This document shows positions 44,329 through 58,000 of a stretch of DNA of 64,000 bases, piece by piece. Source of the stretch: Dirofilaria immitis (lineage: Eukaryota; Nematoda; Chromadorea; Rhabditida; Onchocercidae). Position numbers and translations under genes: made by a program. The DNA lies in NCBI GenBank assembly GCA_024305405.1, contig JAKNDB010000109.1, forward strand, positions 3,286,001 to 3,350,000, read 5' to 3'. The notes beneath the pieces are model-generated. The model was not told where the DNA came from and did no database searches. It saw nothing but the letters and a program-made list of their open reading frames with translations. The stretch's first letter is position 1, and the number at the start of each line of letters is the position of its first letter.

Positions 44329-47300
44329 TCAAGAATATGTCGTAATAACTTCTTTGCCTGTTCCTCGTATGAATAAAATGCGAGGAATTTTATCAGATAA
44401 TACTTCAAGGTAATGCATGTAATCATCAAGACCTGAAATTTTTTGAAAGTTTGCTTGATTTAGAACTGAATTGATTATAAATATTTTGAACATGAAGCAA
44501 AGAAAATGTTTAGCATACATGGAAGCTGTATTTAAGAACACCTATTGGTATGCATTTGCTGTAATATGAAATGATATAAAAGCATGTGCCTATTTTAATT
44601 CATGTAGTTACCTTCTTTAGCAACGGGAGGTTTTGGTAAATTGAGCAGTACTAGTTGACTATCAGCAGAATTTGCAAGAATCAATTCATTCAGTCGGACT
44701 GCTGTGTGCATTTTGCGCACCTGCAATTTTCTAAAGAATTAACCGTCTTTTAAATTAACGGTGAAATAATAAACTATCATTTCAGATGGATTTCACACGA
44801 AAGCAACAATTAGCGCTAAGTTCAACGATGGCTAATCTATAATATTTTGACTAAAACGGTAGAAGATTTGGGTTTCTTCAGCGAGTAAATTATTAGCAAA
44901 ACTTGTGATTTGGGATTTACTCCAGCAGTTTCTTAATTTTAAATTTAACATATACGCTCTGTGCATTTTCAAATACTCAACATTAAAAGGAATAATTTAA
45001 CTCAGCGTAGTACATACTTTTCTTTTGTCGAGCATCCTGAATTTTTATCGCGATCATCTTTGTCATTTCCTCCCGCAATTTCATTCCCCAATTCTGCTAT
45101 TGTCACTCGCCTGTTTGAAGGAAAATTTATGTAAAGATAATGAACACTTTAGCTATTACATTGCTGTTGTGTTTGAAGAACTGTGGAAACCGGTAAATAA
45201 CTGAGAAAACTGTAATTAAAATTTGAAAGAAATTCAGTAATTATAATTGCTCAATCTGGAAAAAATATTAAAAAAACATGAGCACTTACTTTTCATCATA
45301 ATATGGTGGCATTTTCTCCGACGATGAAGCTGCTTTCTTCATCGGCGGTATTTTTCTTTCGATGACACCGGCGCTTCCTCATTATCATCATCGTTTTTAT
45401 CATCAGTTTTCGCCCTCGTCTCACTGTCTGTATCGTTATCATCACTATTCACCTTTCCATTTTGCTTCATTTCTGCCAAGATCAAGGGCTGAATGTTTTT
45501 AAATTCAATTAAAATCAAGTTTTCTAAATTTCTCCTTACTTTTAGAATAATGAAAATGTTCCTTACTGATATCTTATTTAATTTTTCTTTTATTTCGCAC
45601 ATTTCCTGCATATATCGAGTTCTTTCCTCCATAAGAAGCGTTCTTTCGAAAGCATTCTTTGAAATTTTGGGATCTGATAGTTCTATGACCTGGCAATGTA
45701 CCACGTGATCATTATGAAACAAAAATCAATATTGTGAAGACGTTTTTTTATGTATTAAAGTGTTTTAAAATGCTAAAATTTCGAATTTCAAAATCTCTCT
45801 GCTAAATCAAGATTTCCTGTTCTCATCCTTCAATTTATTTTGAAATTTAAATTCGAGCTATTTGTCAAGTGATTGAATAAAATCAAGCAATTTTTATCAG
45901 GCTCAATTTAATCGGAAAGTTAAGATTTAAAATTCTCAACCAAATTTTCGTTATGCTTACATCCTAAGTAAATTAGGCACTTATCGTAAAATAAACTCAA
46001 CAGGAAAATTTGCATATTGAAATTCGCCTGATTTACCATTATTCTGGCATCAATCCTTAGTTGATAAACATATTTCTGGAGATCTGCTTGTAGCTTTGTA
46101 TTATTATTTATTTCTTGCGCAATTGCTATCACGCGAAGTTTACATCCCCGCCACACCTTTGAATAGAAATCACGTATGCAGTTGGCTGATGATTTTAAAA
46201 TTATTACATTTTTATAAAAATTAGCAAATTCACAGGCAAAAAGTTTTAAAAAACACTGACCACAATAGCAGTGGATTAATTAATATATTAACTTCAATTC
46301 TCTTGAAGTTTTGCCACATTAAGTGAATTATTTTGTAGAAATCTGCGTATAAGCATAAACAACTATACTTTGCTTTGAGTCAATAAGTAAGCGATAAGTA
46401 TGCATAAACCACCATCCTGTACAATCCAGTACACGTCAATGGTTCCAACAAGGCGAATAGCCGAAACCGGGAAATTAACGATATCTTTAGCAACAACAAG
46501 GCACATATCTGTTGCAACACCCGCATGCAATTTATCTATAAATTTGGAGATTTCGAAAATTCAAACAAGTTCCCTATACTTTTGAAAAGGTTCGAGTTCG
46601 AAAACTGTTTTAAGTTTATAAATACTTCTAGAATAATTTTGAACGAGCCAAATATAAAATCTCTTTGTGATAATCAAATTTACCGGTAAATGTTTGATAT
46701 TCCGAATCAATGGCTTCACGCGAAGAACCGTGTGAGTGAACAGGCCAACTTAACAGAAGCGTATTTGGTCGTAATCCACCCATTCCGACACTTTGAATTA
46801 ATGTTGAAACACTTCCTCCGATCTATATCAGATTTTTCTTTTATTTCGCATGATAGTTACAAATGATTTTAAAAAATGATTTAACAGCTCCATAAAAGGC
46901 ACAAGTATATCCACTATGTATTGAATTATCGATGATCTCAGACTGATAACATACTTACTTGTGTTTCGCCATATACCAAAGTTTTTGCAAAACCACGAAG
47001 TCTGATTTGATTCATATCGAATTCCATTCGTGCTTTCACCTGTTTTATTTATTCAGGATCACTAAACTTTATTAGAGCTTTGATTTCAACGTCCCTCCCC
47101 TCCTTCCGCCACCTCTGAACCAGTAAAATGGTTATTCTATAAACTTCCAAGCTTAAAACACTCCTGTCGAATTTACGAAAAGCATGCGACAGTTCAATGC
47201 TTTAATTGTAAAGCAAAAAAACCTCTTCCGCTTTTCTTCTCTCATCGATAATTAGAGGATTGCCACGTATAAATGCAACAACAATGGTTAAGCCACGGCT

Positions 47301-50300
47301 AGCTTTGAGCTGTGATGCTAAATTGATCAAATTCAAATAGCGCATATCAACAAGTTCTTTGGACCAAGGCATCGATAAAAGCAGCAACAACTGCGGTCTA
47401 AAATGATACTACAGATAACGACTAATTATTTCAAACATTTGATTAAAGGAAATAACTAGCTGCAATGCATCGGTGCACAATTACAAAATATATTTGCTGT
47501 CGATACTAAATCTTTAATTAAGTCTAAAAATTATAGCAGAAATCTGTACCGGAAATTCTTTGGATGTGGGTCTTTTTCACTAATTTTCATCAACGAATAT
47601 TGCGCAGTTGTCAAGGCTAATCCACGAATTCCATCGCCCCATTCTTTCTTAGCACTAGAAAATTAATGCAAGCTAAAAATAAGACTCAGTAATATTCGAA
47701 TTGTGATATTTCTTTTCTTTGCTCCTTTTTTCCCAATTTCAAATCGAGGAAAAAGTAATGTAATAATTTACCCCTTCCATTCGACATATTTGTATATAAT
47801 AAGACAAAGCGCACATGAAACAATTGCATAGTCCCAGTGGGTACTAAACATGATAAAAAAACAAAGTCCTGCACCAAGCAATGCTAAAGACCTGAAATTT
47901 AAAAGGTGTAGAAGTTAGTTTTTTGAAATCTAATTTGGATTTCCAGAATTAACAAAAAGTTTTGTCAAAAATATTGCAGAATTAAGGGACTCCGTAATAA
48001 TAAATTAAATTTTGAATTTTTAAAAATTACGGACCAAGATAACTGCTTTGTTAGTAAATCAGTGCAGCACCTCATGGTCGCATACCTCACGCTGAATACG
48101 GCCGTATCCAGCCACTAAAATATGACGAGCCAGTTTAGGAAAACTAATGGTTGCAGCTGTTTAATTTAGTAAGAGGTCCAGGTCGATGTGGCATTTTGCC
48201 TTATTTTCTTTGTTAAAACTTTCTTTCAAGAATTTGTCCAATAGTTTGTGTTTGTCTGATTTTTTCTATTCCCAATCTTTACTGTGATAAGCACTTTGCG
48301 TCAGATTTCTTGCTGTTAGTTATAAAACAATTTTTCCCAATTCATACGCTAACCAGTGGTAGAATTTGAATCGCGGTCTCCAATTGGGTGCACCGAGAAG
48401 TGAGTGCAATGCACAAATTAAATTCACGAATGCATAGCACATCAGGAAGAAGAAATCAACTACGGCAGCTATTTGATCCATTGCACCCATTAATATCGAT
48501 AATTCCGCTACTATTATCGTTATTACTAATCTATAAAAATATGACAATCTGAATTTACTAAATGATTCATTCCGTATTAAGCACATTGGTAACATCATAA
48601 CTGAAATCATAAATGATTCTAACTAACAAGCGACAACTGAATAACATTCGCTATAAATTAATTCTAACAGTGAAATTATAAGTACCCTTTAAATGGTTCA
48701 TTTTTGGTCGTAACTTTTGCGAATGGTTTCAAAATCGGTATTACGTCATCTTTGGCAATTGATTGCAGCAGACGTGGTGCACCTTAAAAAATACTACGTA
48801 ACTTATCTTCTAGGATCTTCTAGCTTGCTTCCACAATATTTATTTTTCAAAATTTAAATTATAAAACTATTAAATTTAATAAATCACCTCAACTTAAAAG
48901 ATGAAAATTGCTGACTTCATAGAACTTGTTTTATTCTTACATAACTTATAATTATAAGGGATGATATTAAATTCTTCAACGTTATGTATATATTTATAAA
49001 TGTATATACCAGCATTAAATATGCAAATGGTAACATCTCTCGATATTAACTAAAGTTTTAACGAAAAATCATGAACACAATAATCAGTTTAAAAGTGAAA
49101 CTCCGAAATGTATTTATACATCCAAGTTAGAAAAATGTTCGAACTTACTACAAAGACACTGAAGAGCAGCACCAAATGTCGACAGGAATGATCCAATCAG
49201 TAAAAGCCATTCTGTTGGCCAAGCTAAATTGGCAACGACCATGCCGCCGCGTAATGATTGTCCATATCTATTGCAAATTTGTATGATTAGAAAAGCTTTT
49301 CTTATAAAAAGTTAGTTAGAATCTTCCTTCTTCAGTCGAACTATTTTAAAATAAGACGAGGAAATATTCTTCAAAAAACTTCAAATGATATGTGAACTTT
49401 TCAAACTTGAATTAAATGGAAGTTAATTTCTGACTTGAAATTGACAAAAAACAAACTTGTCTCGCAATACGGCACCGTTAATTGTCGCACCAAAAACCAG
49501 AGCAAGAGAGAAATAGATGAATGATGTTGTCAGTTGAGCAGTAATAGTACCAGCTGGGATCGAAAAATTCGGATTCTTCAAATCACCTATAAATGAAATT
49601 TCATCAGTAGGTTGTATTAATATAAAGCAATAGCTTCGGAACTAATAAACTTAATCAAATATTTATCTGCTACTAAAATTCAATTCAGATGACAGATAAA
49701 ATCATTTCCTAAAACGAACCGCTCATATTGGCGCCAGTCAGAATTCCAGTAACCGCTGGGAAGTAAATGGCAAGCAACATGAAAAACGTTGTCTTAACGT
49801 CCTGGAATACTTCCACATTTCGATCAGCTGGTTTCCCTTTCAAATATTCATCCTTCCCAGCATAATTTGATCCCAAATTATCTATAATTTACATTTTTTT
49901 TGATATCAATGAACAAAGTTGCTGTTGCTTTATAACTTTCACATGAATTTATTTGGTTGAAGATAACAATGTCTACTAAAATTTTCTTATATCTGAATTT
50001 TTATTTAGATGTTGTCGGCAAGTTACCGACAAAAGTGTTGCTTCCAAATCCCGGAAAGGCATTGATACAACGTAATTCATTCTGCATAAACATTTCGGAA
50101 CATTGACCATTTGAACAAAATGATTTAATAGCGGTCCGCTGTAACAAAGATTTTTCAAAAACGTCGAATTAGGACCTAATCACAGATAGAAATATGAGAG
50201 AGAAATTTAATATTTGAAATTATGTGAAAGATTAAAGGAAATTGAAAGCTAAATTCAAAAAGTCATTATAGGAAACTAACGGCACAGAAGCATTACAGTA

Positions 50301-53300
50301 ATTGCAAATATCAGAAAGCGGGACATCTGCAGGAAGGACAACCCGTGCTTGTAGTAAATGTTCGCCCAGCATGCATACACTAAATTCAAATATAATAAAT
50401 GAAGTCCAAGCACTTATTTCTACCATAATTGTGTTTTTTGACCGCTCAAAAAATTGCCTTCAAATCTTTCATATCTATCCTTTGCTTCGGCTATCAAATT
50501 TGTATCAAAAACCCGGAGATTCAGTGCAATTATCAAATAGGATGCCATCCTTTTAATTATACGTTATTATTAATTATCTGCTGCTCGAATATCGATTTCG
50601 TAGTAGAAGATTTTCAAACTTTGTCTCGAACATTATTTAATCATTTCAGCATTAAAAAATGGGTTTTTAACAGATTAATTCATGACATCATTTTTTGAAA
50701 ATATAAAACATACTGCTGCGCATCAGATGATATGATTGTTTTTTCGATTCCACCAGCGTAACAAGCCAATATCGATAGGATAACACAAAATAGTGATATC
50801 TTTAATTGTTCAGCAAGATAAAATAAAAGTCAGAAGACTTTTTGCCTTTTCAAATTCTAACTAATTAAGTTTTTTGCATGTAAAGAGGAAATTATCAGTT
50901 CAAATCAGTTCGAAAAAATATACTGACTGGTGCAAAAAGTTGGACGAATTTAACCCCATCGCAACAATTGCAAATTCCAACAATAATAAAATGGTGGAGT
51001 AAAATCGCAAGTTATGCGACATCCAACCTATTAGTCCTGAAAACTTTATTTTGCGAACACAATATTTGTTATATACAAGTTCCTTGACATCATACTATAA
51101 AAATTACCTGTATCTGAATGAACTTCTATACCACCGATTGTCAAACCAGGAAATATGTAAAGCTGAAATTAAGCTGAGATTTTAAAGGTAGACTCTTCGT
51201 CTCAAAGATTCTTAAAATTTTTCCCAAGATCGAAACTGGGAATCATTTGTAAATTCAAAAACTTGTATGGAAATTCAAGTTTGTCAAGACTTTATAAAGA
51301 AAATTTTTGACCAGTAATATTTCTACACCACCGACAAGATACATCGCTGTGGCAACAGTATTAGCCAAATAAAATAGTATGCCAACAGCTGAGCCGAATT
51401 CAGGTCCAAGATTTCGCGAAATCATGAAATACGCACCACCACTTTCTACGACACCATTTGTTGCTATTGCTGATAAACTTATACTAGTCAAAAATGTCTG
51501 CAAATAATTCCTTTAATTAATTTTAAAAAATTTCAAGGTAAATAAATGATTCCAATAATTGCATCGGCTTTGGTTGAACAAAGAAAAATAGTGTTTGAGA
51601 TAAGTTAAATTATATTGCACGTTTGATTGCTTTTTGATCTCTAATACTTGGATATATCCTCTGTTTTTTTTTCGTAGGAAAAGATGATGATCTACAAACA
51701 AATTTAACAGAAATTCAAAAGATGATGACTACATGAAATAAAATTGAAGCATGAACTCGATTATAAACTAAATACCAATCGGTTTGAAATAAGACGGAGC
51801 GTGATTTAAGATAAAATAATGGAAGCAATGTCTATATCTGGGCAAATTTAAAGAATTTCGTGAAATTATTTCAAAAGATAACAACTAACACAAAGACAGC
51901 AGATAAGCAACAGAAAGCAGGTTTGAGCGATGCCAGCAACACCTACCATCCAAAAAAGCCGTATAAACATAGTTACACCAAGGATATGCTGGATTGTTGG
52001 TAAATAAACGCCCAGCATAACACCGAGTTCAGCCTGAAAATGTAAGACCCTCCTACCCCCTTAAAGTAAGGAAATATATCCTTCTTACTGAATAATAATA
52101 ATTAGTGAAAAGATTGTTTAAAACCATATTAACAGAATTGATCAAAATGGCGTCCTTGACATATTTATATAAAATTATGACTGCATTTTTGCAAAAATTT
52201 ATTTCTGTATAACCTCGAATTTTTTCGTAAGATTTATACAAAGTATTAGTTATAGTTTTTCAAATTCGAAAAATTCTAGCAAGCAAAGTTTTGTTTACCT
52301 TAGCGTGTTTGCTTTTTTCACGTTCTAATGGACCTGGTGTCGTATAACCTTTGAGGTAGGAACTAATAAAGGTTCACTTGGCTCTTCGAACAAAGCCAAG
52401 TTGTTTCCGCATGCACTTATACTTTTTCTCGCTTTGAATGAGTCCCACAATATTGAAAAACGACGGGAATCATCTACAATGATGCTAAGATGTAAGAATT
52501 AACTTTTATCATTCACAATGTTGATTATGACACATTTATTACAAAATACCTTACAAGATGCAGCAATATAGCAGTGAAAGAAAAGAAACAACCTTCCTTT
52601 TCAAGTCCGATGATAATACTTCCTTGCCGATCGCCATTTTTCCCAATATTATCTTGTAGAATCTCTTCATCTTCAGCTGTTACATTTACACTGCAAGAAT
52701 CTCATATGAAATTGAAATTGAGAAAGAAAAAGTAGCATATGTGATTTCATAAATTTAAGGCTTCATATAGCTATTTTGAATACAATTGTATCCTACTTCT
52801 ATCTAGTGGAGAAATTGAAATATGATAGTTCAATTTTTGAATTATTCAAGAGAAAATAAATGAAAAATTTAAACTAATTGTGAGCATTAACAAATTTAAA
52901 AAGTAAAAAAATTTGTGGAAAATTTGCCGAACATTTCTTAATAACTTTCTGATTTCCGCTACTTATACATCTTTGTTTATTTAAATTTGCAGGTATGAAA
53001 TGTTTAATGCTAGGATATAAACTGTGGAATATTGAGGACAATAAAAAGAAATTGACTTTGAAGTTCAAGAAAATATAGCTTGGAAGTTTAACATCATGCG
53101 CTTGATCTTTTAATCAGCATTTGACAAAATTTTTCAAGATTTCTTGTAATCCTTGATGCAAACAATGAATTCGGACGAAAATTCATTGTGTCCGTAATAT
53201 ATAACAATCCGTTATTATGGAAAGTAAGGGATATTGTCACAAACCTTGTTTTAGCAGCAGAATCATTGTTTGAATTAGCCACTGCTGGCTGGTCTTCCGC

Positions 53301-53318
53301 AGCGATTTCTTTTTTCAT
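44329..53318 (-). CDS. Electroneutral K-Cl cotransporter (KCC, SLC12A4-7 family)
   Basis: Exons, 5' to 3': 53318-53245, 52690-52593, 52473-52299, 52033-51890, 51497-51312, 51162-51108, 51036-50928, 50799-50714, 50379-50277, 50138-50027, 49881-49720, 49586-49457, 49267-49152, 48782-48686, 48530-48354, 47891-47772, 47654-47550, 47397-47223, 47039-46959, 46822-46684, 46535-46369, 46156-46037, 45689-45567, 45488-45290, 45110-45018, 44730-44612, 44432-44329. About 1,120 residues, normal for KCC. Core: [19 protein letters not shown] (TM1), [27 protein letters not shown] (TM3), a Cys-containing extracellular loop (GEHLLQAR...CNYCN...CSNGQC), [31 protein letters not shown]-terminus: [18 protein letters not shown], and [12 protein letters not shown] at the very end. 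It exports K+ and Cl- together. Regulation: an N-terminal RFSI (SPAK docking type) and Thr in [10 protein letters not shown] and [10 protein letters not shown] match the inhibitory WNK-SPAK sites of mammalian KCCs. Three apparent 1-nt deletions break the frame (see findings). Start ATG is MKKEIAAED; alternative 5' exons are possible. Confidence 0.96.
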
Positions 53319-54990
53319 CAAGGTTACAACTTTTCGCCACGGCCTCCTTTTCAGAAATATATAAACGATCTTATTGATGATATTTATTTATTCGTACAGC
53401 ATTAAATTACTAGCCGAAAATCGCACTCAGACCAACTATTCTTAATTTACTTCCTGGATTTTCATTGATCATTTCTTTATTCTCATTATTTGATTTTCCT
53501 ACATCATTGCTTAGTGGATGAATGAACTAGCTGTGAAATTTTTATCCATCATAAAATTTGGAGGACAAAATGGTTTGAAAATTTGGCTCAACAAACAATA
53601 TTTCATTGAGGACGGACGATTTCTGCTAATTTGCGAGAGAAGTAATCGTACTCTACAAAGAATAACGACATAATCTAGGACTGTAAAGATCTCATCTAAT
53701 TAATCTAATATAGGAAGTAAAAAACTAAACAACAAAGTAATACAAAAAAAAAAAAAAACATGATAAATAATGTAGTTTATTGAAAAAAACAAATAAAATT
53801 CAAAGAAAAAAGATGCTAACTGGGTAGTGGCCAATTTGGTCTCTATTGCATCAGATGATGGTTAAGAGTACCGTCTGAAATGTCACTAGTATCCTTCATT
53901 TACAATATCGTCGTCAATTCGTCTTTCTTAACCGGTTTATTTTTTCACTATTTAATGCTACTTGACTGGTACAAAATTTTACCAAAATTTTTTTCTTGTT
54001 TTCTTCAAACCATGAATAAATATTGCATATTTAAAAATAAATTTTTATGTAAAACATCTTCACAGTTCAAATTATTCAAGTGTTTCAAATAAAAGGTAAA
54101 TAAATGAATGATATATAAATTATTTATTCAATTACCATGTAATTAAATAAATAATGTTGATATAAAATGATATTTTTAATTAACGATCTGAAAAACATCG
54201 AAATTACTGATATCAATAAATTTATTTTTGGTCAAGTTTTGGTAGCTCGATGGTAAATTATTTTACTAATTACGTATCAAACAATCGAGGCTTCTTTTAA
54301 ATCATTTTGTTTTTTCTTCGAATATAGAGATTCTAAATTAATCAATCAGCGACTCGATAAAAAGCACGTGATGTAAACTGAACACCATTTTATGAAAACG
54401 TGAAAAGCAAACCAATGAAAATTCAGTGAGTTGGATGAATCACTCAAAAGAAAGTCTTCATTACTTTAGTATATCAATTTGTATGCCAAAAATGTATAGT
54501 TCAAATGAGTTGCGTGTTAAAGCCCTAAGAATTCTTAAAATCAAGAGCTATTTGATACTTATCTTAAGCAACATATTTTAAAAAAGATAATGATGCTAAA
54601 GTTACTTTCAGTTTTTCAAAACGAGAAAGTATTTCTATAATAATAAATGATTTTTAAGAAACATTTATATCATTAATGAGGAAAAAGAAATAAAGTAATG
54701 AAAGATGCAGAAGTAATCGTATTTTTGCTAATTGTCAGGAGAAATTTTTTGGAATATCATTTAATAATAAGCGATACTAAAATAATGAATGTTAATTCTA
54801 GCTAATAAAAGCTGAATAAAAAATGAATAAATAAATGAAAAACAAAACAAAGCAGAAAACTGCTCTACTATACATAAGAAGAATAATAAAAGATTGCTTG
54901 ATTTTCTCCTACCTAACGGCTTTAAATAAATTTAATTTAGATCTAATTCGGAAAAGCGATAATAATGGTTAATAAGCGTTTATCATTAAA

Positions 54991-55085
54991 TGCTATATAT
55001 TTGTAGTAAATAAGGAAGAATACTTTCTTTTAGCAAAAACTGCTATATATATATGTAGTAGATAAGGGAGAATATTTTCTTTTAG
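54991..55085. repeat. Diverged ~50-bp tandem duplication
   Basis: Copies starting TGCTATATAT at 54991 and 55041 both continue through GTAGTA, GATAAGG or AATAAGG, AGAATA, and TTTCTTTTAG. The second copy has an AT insertion and a few substitutions. Confidence 0.75.
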
Positions 55086-58000
55086 ATTCAGTTGATTGCG
55101 AAACTGCCAAAAGATTTGTTTGAAAGAAATTTTATTCATGAAACTCATTTATCACTCCACTAAAGAAAAGAATTAAAAGTAATGATTATATTATGATTTC
55201 ATCGTTTAGTACTACATCGCTAAATTAAATATCTCAAAAATAATACTTAGTGCATAAATTATAAGTAATCGTTCCAGCTGTCCCATATGAGATATGCGAA
55301 AGTTCAAAAATCAGATAGAAATAAACTCTTTCCTTCCTTACGCCACCAGCCAAAGTATACGATTCATAATCGTGAAACAACCGCAGCAAAGCAATTTAAC
55401 ATACGCATGTTAAAACAGCTCATGCCGACTTCCTCCCATCTTTCATGTCGTAATTTCCTTTCTTAAACGTTCAAAGAACGTATTCTAAATAATTTTACAC
55501 TGAGTGATTGATAATTTGATTGGTAAAATTTTTGGAAAATTGATTCATTTGATTTGCAAAGATGCCCAATGATATTCTTGCGCATAAGATGCAGTGAAAA
55601 AAATTCTAATAAAATTTACGGAAACTTTGAAAGCTACTTCTTTTTCATCTGGTAGAAGTTGCTATCTTGCTAGATGGTAAATTAAGAACATTATTAAGTA
55701 GTAAGTAGTACGAATTAAGTAGGTTATAATATTTTACTTAGTTCTTTAAAATTAAGATATCAATAGATAATATTTGAGTGCAACATGTGCGATGACAAAC
55801 TGAGTTGTGACTGAAATATAACAAAAGAAAAGGCTCGATTGATGAATATCATTTGTTACGAAAAATGAACTAGCAACCTGCAAATACTAAAAATTTAATC
55901 GACGAGTTTTCGGTTTTCGAGAATATTGATAAAAAGAAATTTAAAAAGTTCAGCACAACAAAATATATTTTTGATGAAAACATTTGATAACAAATAATAA
56001 CTTAAATCATGCAAGTGACCTGTCTGAGCAGAGAAAAGAATTCTTATTACATCAGCATGTAAACAAACGTAAAATAAATTTATATTTTGATTGTGGTGAG
56101 AAGCTCGGTTTAAACCGGTTTCTCTTCCTTCTAACTGAAAAAGTTGGAAAGCCTTTTTGAAGTTACTCTGAATACACAGAGTTGCCTCATTTCTTTTACC
56201 AAAAATTTGATTCGTATTATATGTCACCTTATATTTGTTTATAATTAAAAAGAATATTGCGGAGAAAGCTCATTTAAAAAATGATGAATATTATAAAATT
56301 CCAACTTTCTGAGCACTTGATCAAATTGCAATTTTTATGTAAATGCGAACTAAAGTTAGTCAATCAATTGAGATAAAGCATGTTTAGGAAAAATAATAAA
56401 GTTAATCATGAATAATTGGTCGCGAAAATTTTTCTTTAATTAAAATAATGAATTTTTACAGTGAAGTGAACATGTCTGAAGGAGCAATAAACAAAACAGG
56501 TATTTTAAACGTAAGGTAATATATCGGTGAGAAAGTAAAATAATCAGGTGAGTTTCGATAGTTATGTCGGCAAGCACCAGCACTTTTGTTGTAATAATAC
56601 AATTTTATCTCATGGTGGATGACAAAAGGTTTTGAAAAGAAAGATCTTACGACCTTCATAAGGTTGAATGATAAGGCTATTACTGATAACGCTGTCTATC
56701 AAAACCTTCCACATAACATTTTTATAATATCTTCTGATGTCCTGATGATTTTTATGAAAAAGAAATGGCAATATTATACTTGATGTTGCCACTTTACAAT
56801 ATGATACTGTTGTTCATGCTAAGAAGAGACAACTGTATATTATTCATAACGAAATACCGCAACTTGCAAAATAAATAAATATTAGCAAGTAATTAAAAGT
56901 AAAAAGAAGAAAGTAATTAAAATCATTTCTCAAAAATTTTCATCTACCCTTATTCCAATTGAAATTACAGAAACAATGTTGCTCTGAAATCAGCAAGTAA
57001 GCAATCCCAGAAGCAAAACAGGTGACATACTATTTCGAGTTTATCAAGCATTGCAAAACAAGCGCAATTACTTATAGTTAAAAGTTGAAGAAATTAGAGC
57101 AAAAATAAAATCTAATTTAACTTTTATCTTATCAGTACAGATTATATTTTTACCTATTGCACTATACTTTCCTTTCACAGCAAATAAATATTCCACTTTT
57201 CGCTGAAAAAACAGAATGGAAGAAAATGAAATTAAAATTTTGTTCCAGTGCTTTATAAAAATGGAAAAACACACGTCGCGACTCATATGAAACGTATTTG
57301 TTGTCTGTCAATACGTAATTTTTATTTGTTGTTGTTGTTGTTAACATTAACCATTCTTCTGTTTTTTTTTCTATGAATAAACAAGGCAGTTCAAAGATTC
57401 TCAGAACGCTTTGTTTTGAATATCACCGCATCCTGAATATAATTCAAAGCCATAAAACATTGGCTACTGTCACATGTACACCATTACCAGATTCAACATC
57501 AGAAAGTGTAGATTTGCATTCCTCTGCATTACAGTATTCTAATGACACTTCATGCGTCTTTAAAATTGCACATTCTATGAAAGGAGGGAAATGAAACAAA
57601 TCCTACCTTTCGCTAAATGATGAATTTATTTTGGATTCATCCACATTGAAAACTGTTAGTCTCGGCTTCTTGGGTAATCGCGGTAACTCTGTCATCTGCA
57701 ATTTAAATAAATACGTATTAACGATACGTAAAATCGATGTCAAGTTAACATACTCATTCATTAATTGCCAATTAACAAAAAGAATCCAGAAAATTATTTT
57801 CCTAAAGAATTCTTAAATGTTATTCCGGAATTTTAAGAGTTTTAAGTGTTGATATTTAGATAAGAAGCTGAACGCACTGGAATATCAATTTTGAAGTCGA
57901 TATAAAATAATATAATCCGAAGTTCCAATGAATCAGTTTTTAATATTTTAATGGACTTCGACAGCCCAGTGAAATAATTTGGACGTTTCAATCACAAGCA

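Noticed and set aside
48060..48120. Possible KCC exon (relatively G+C-rich)
   Set aside because: Exons 48530-48354 and 47891-47772 join directly in phase with the conserved KCC sequence, leaving no room for it.
55895..56227. Minus-strand 110-codon frame, the longest in the 53-62 kb desert
   Set aside because: No recognisable similarity, no splice context, and its length is not surprising in 9 kb.
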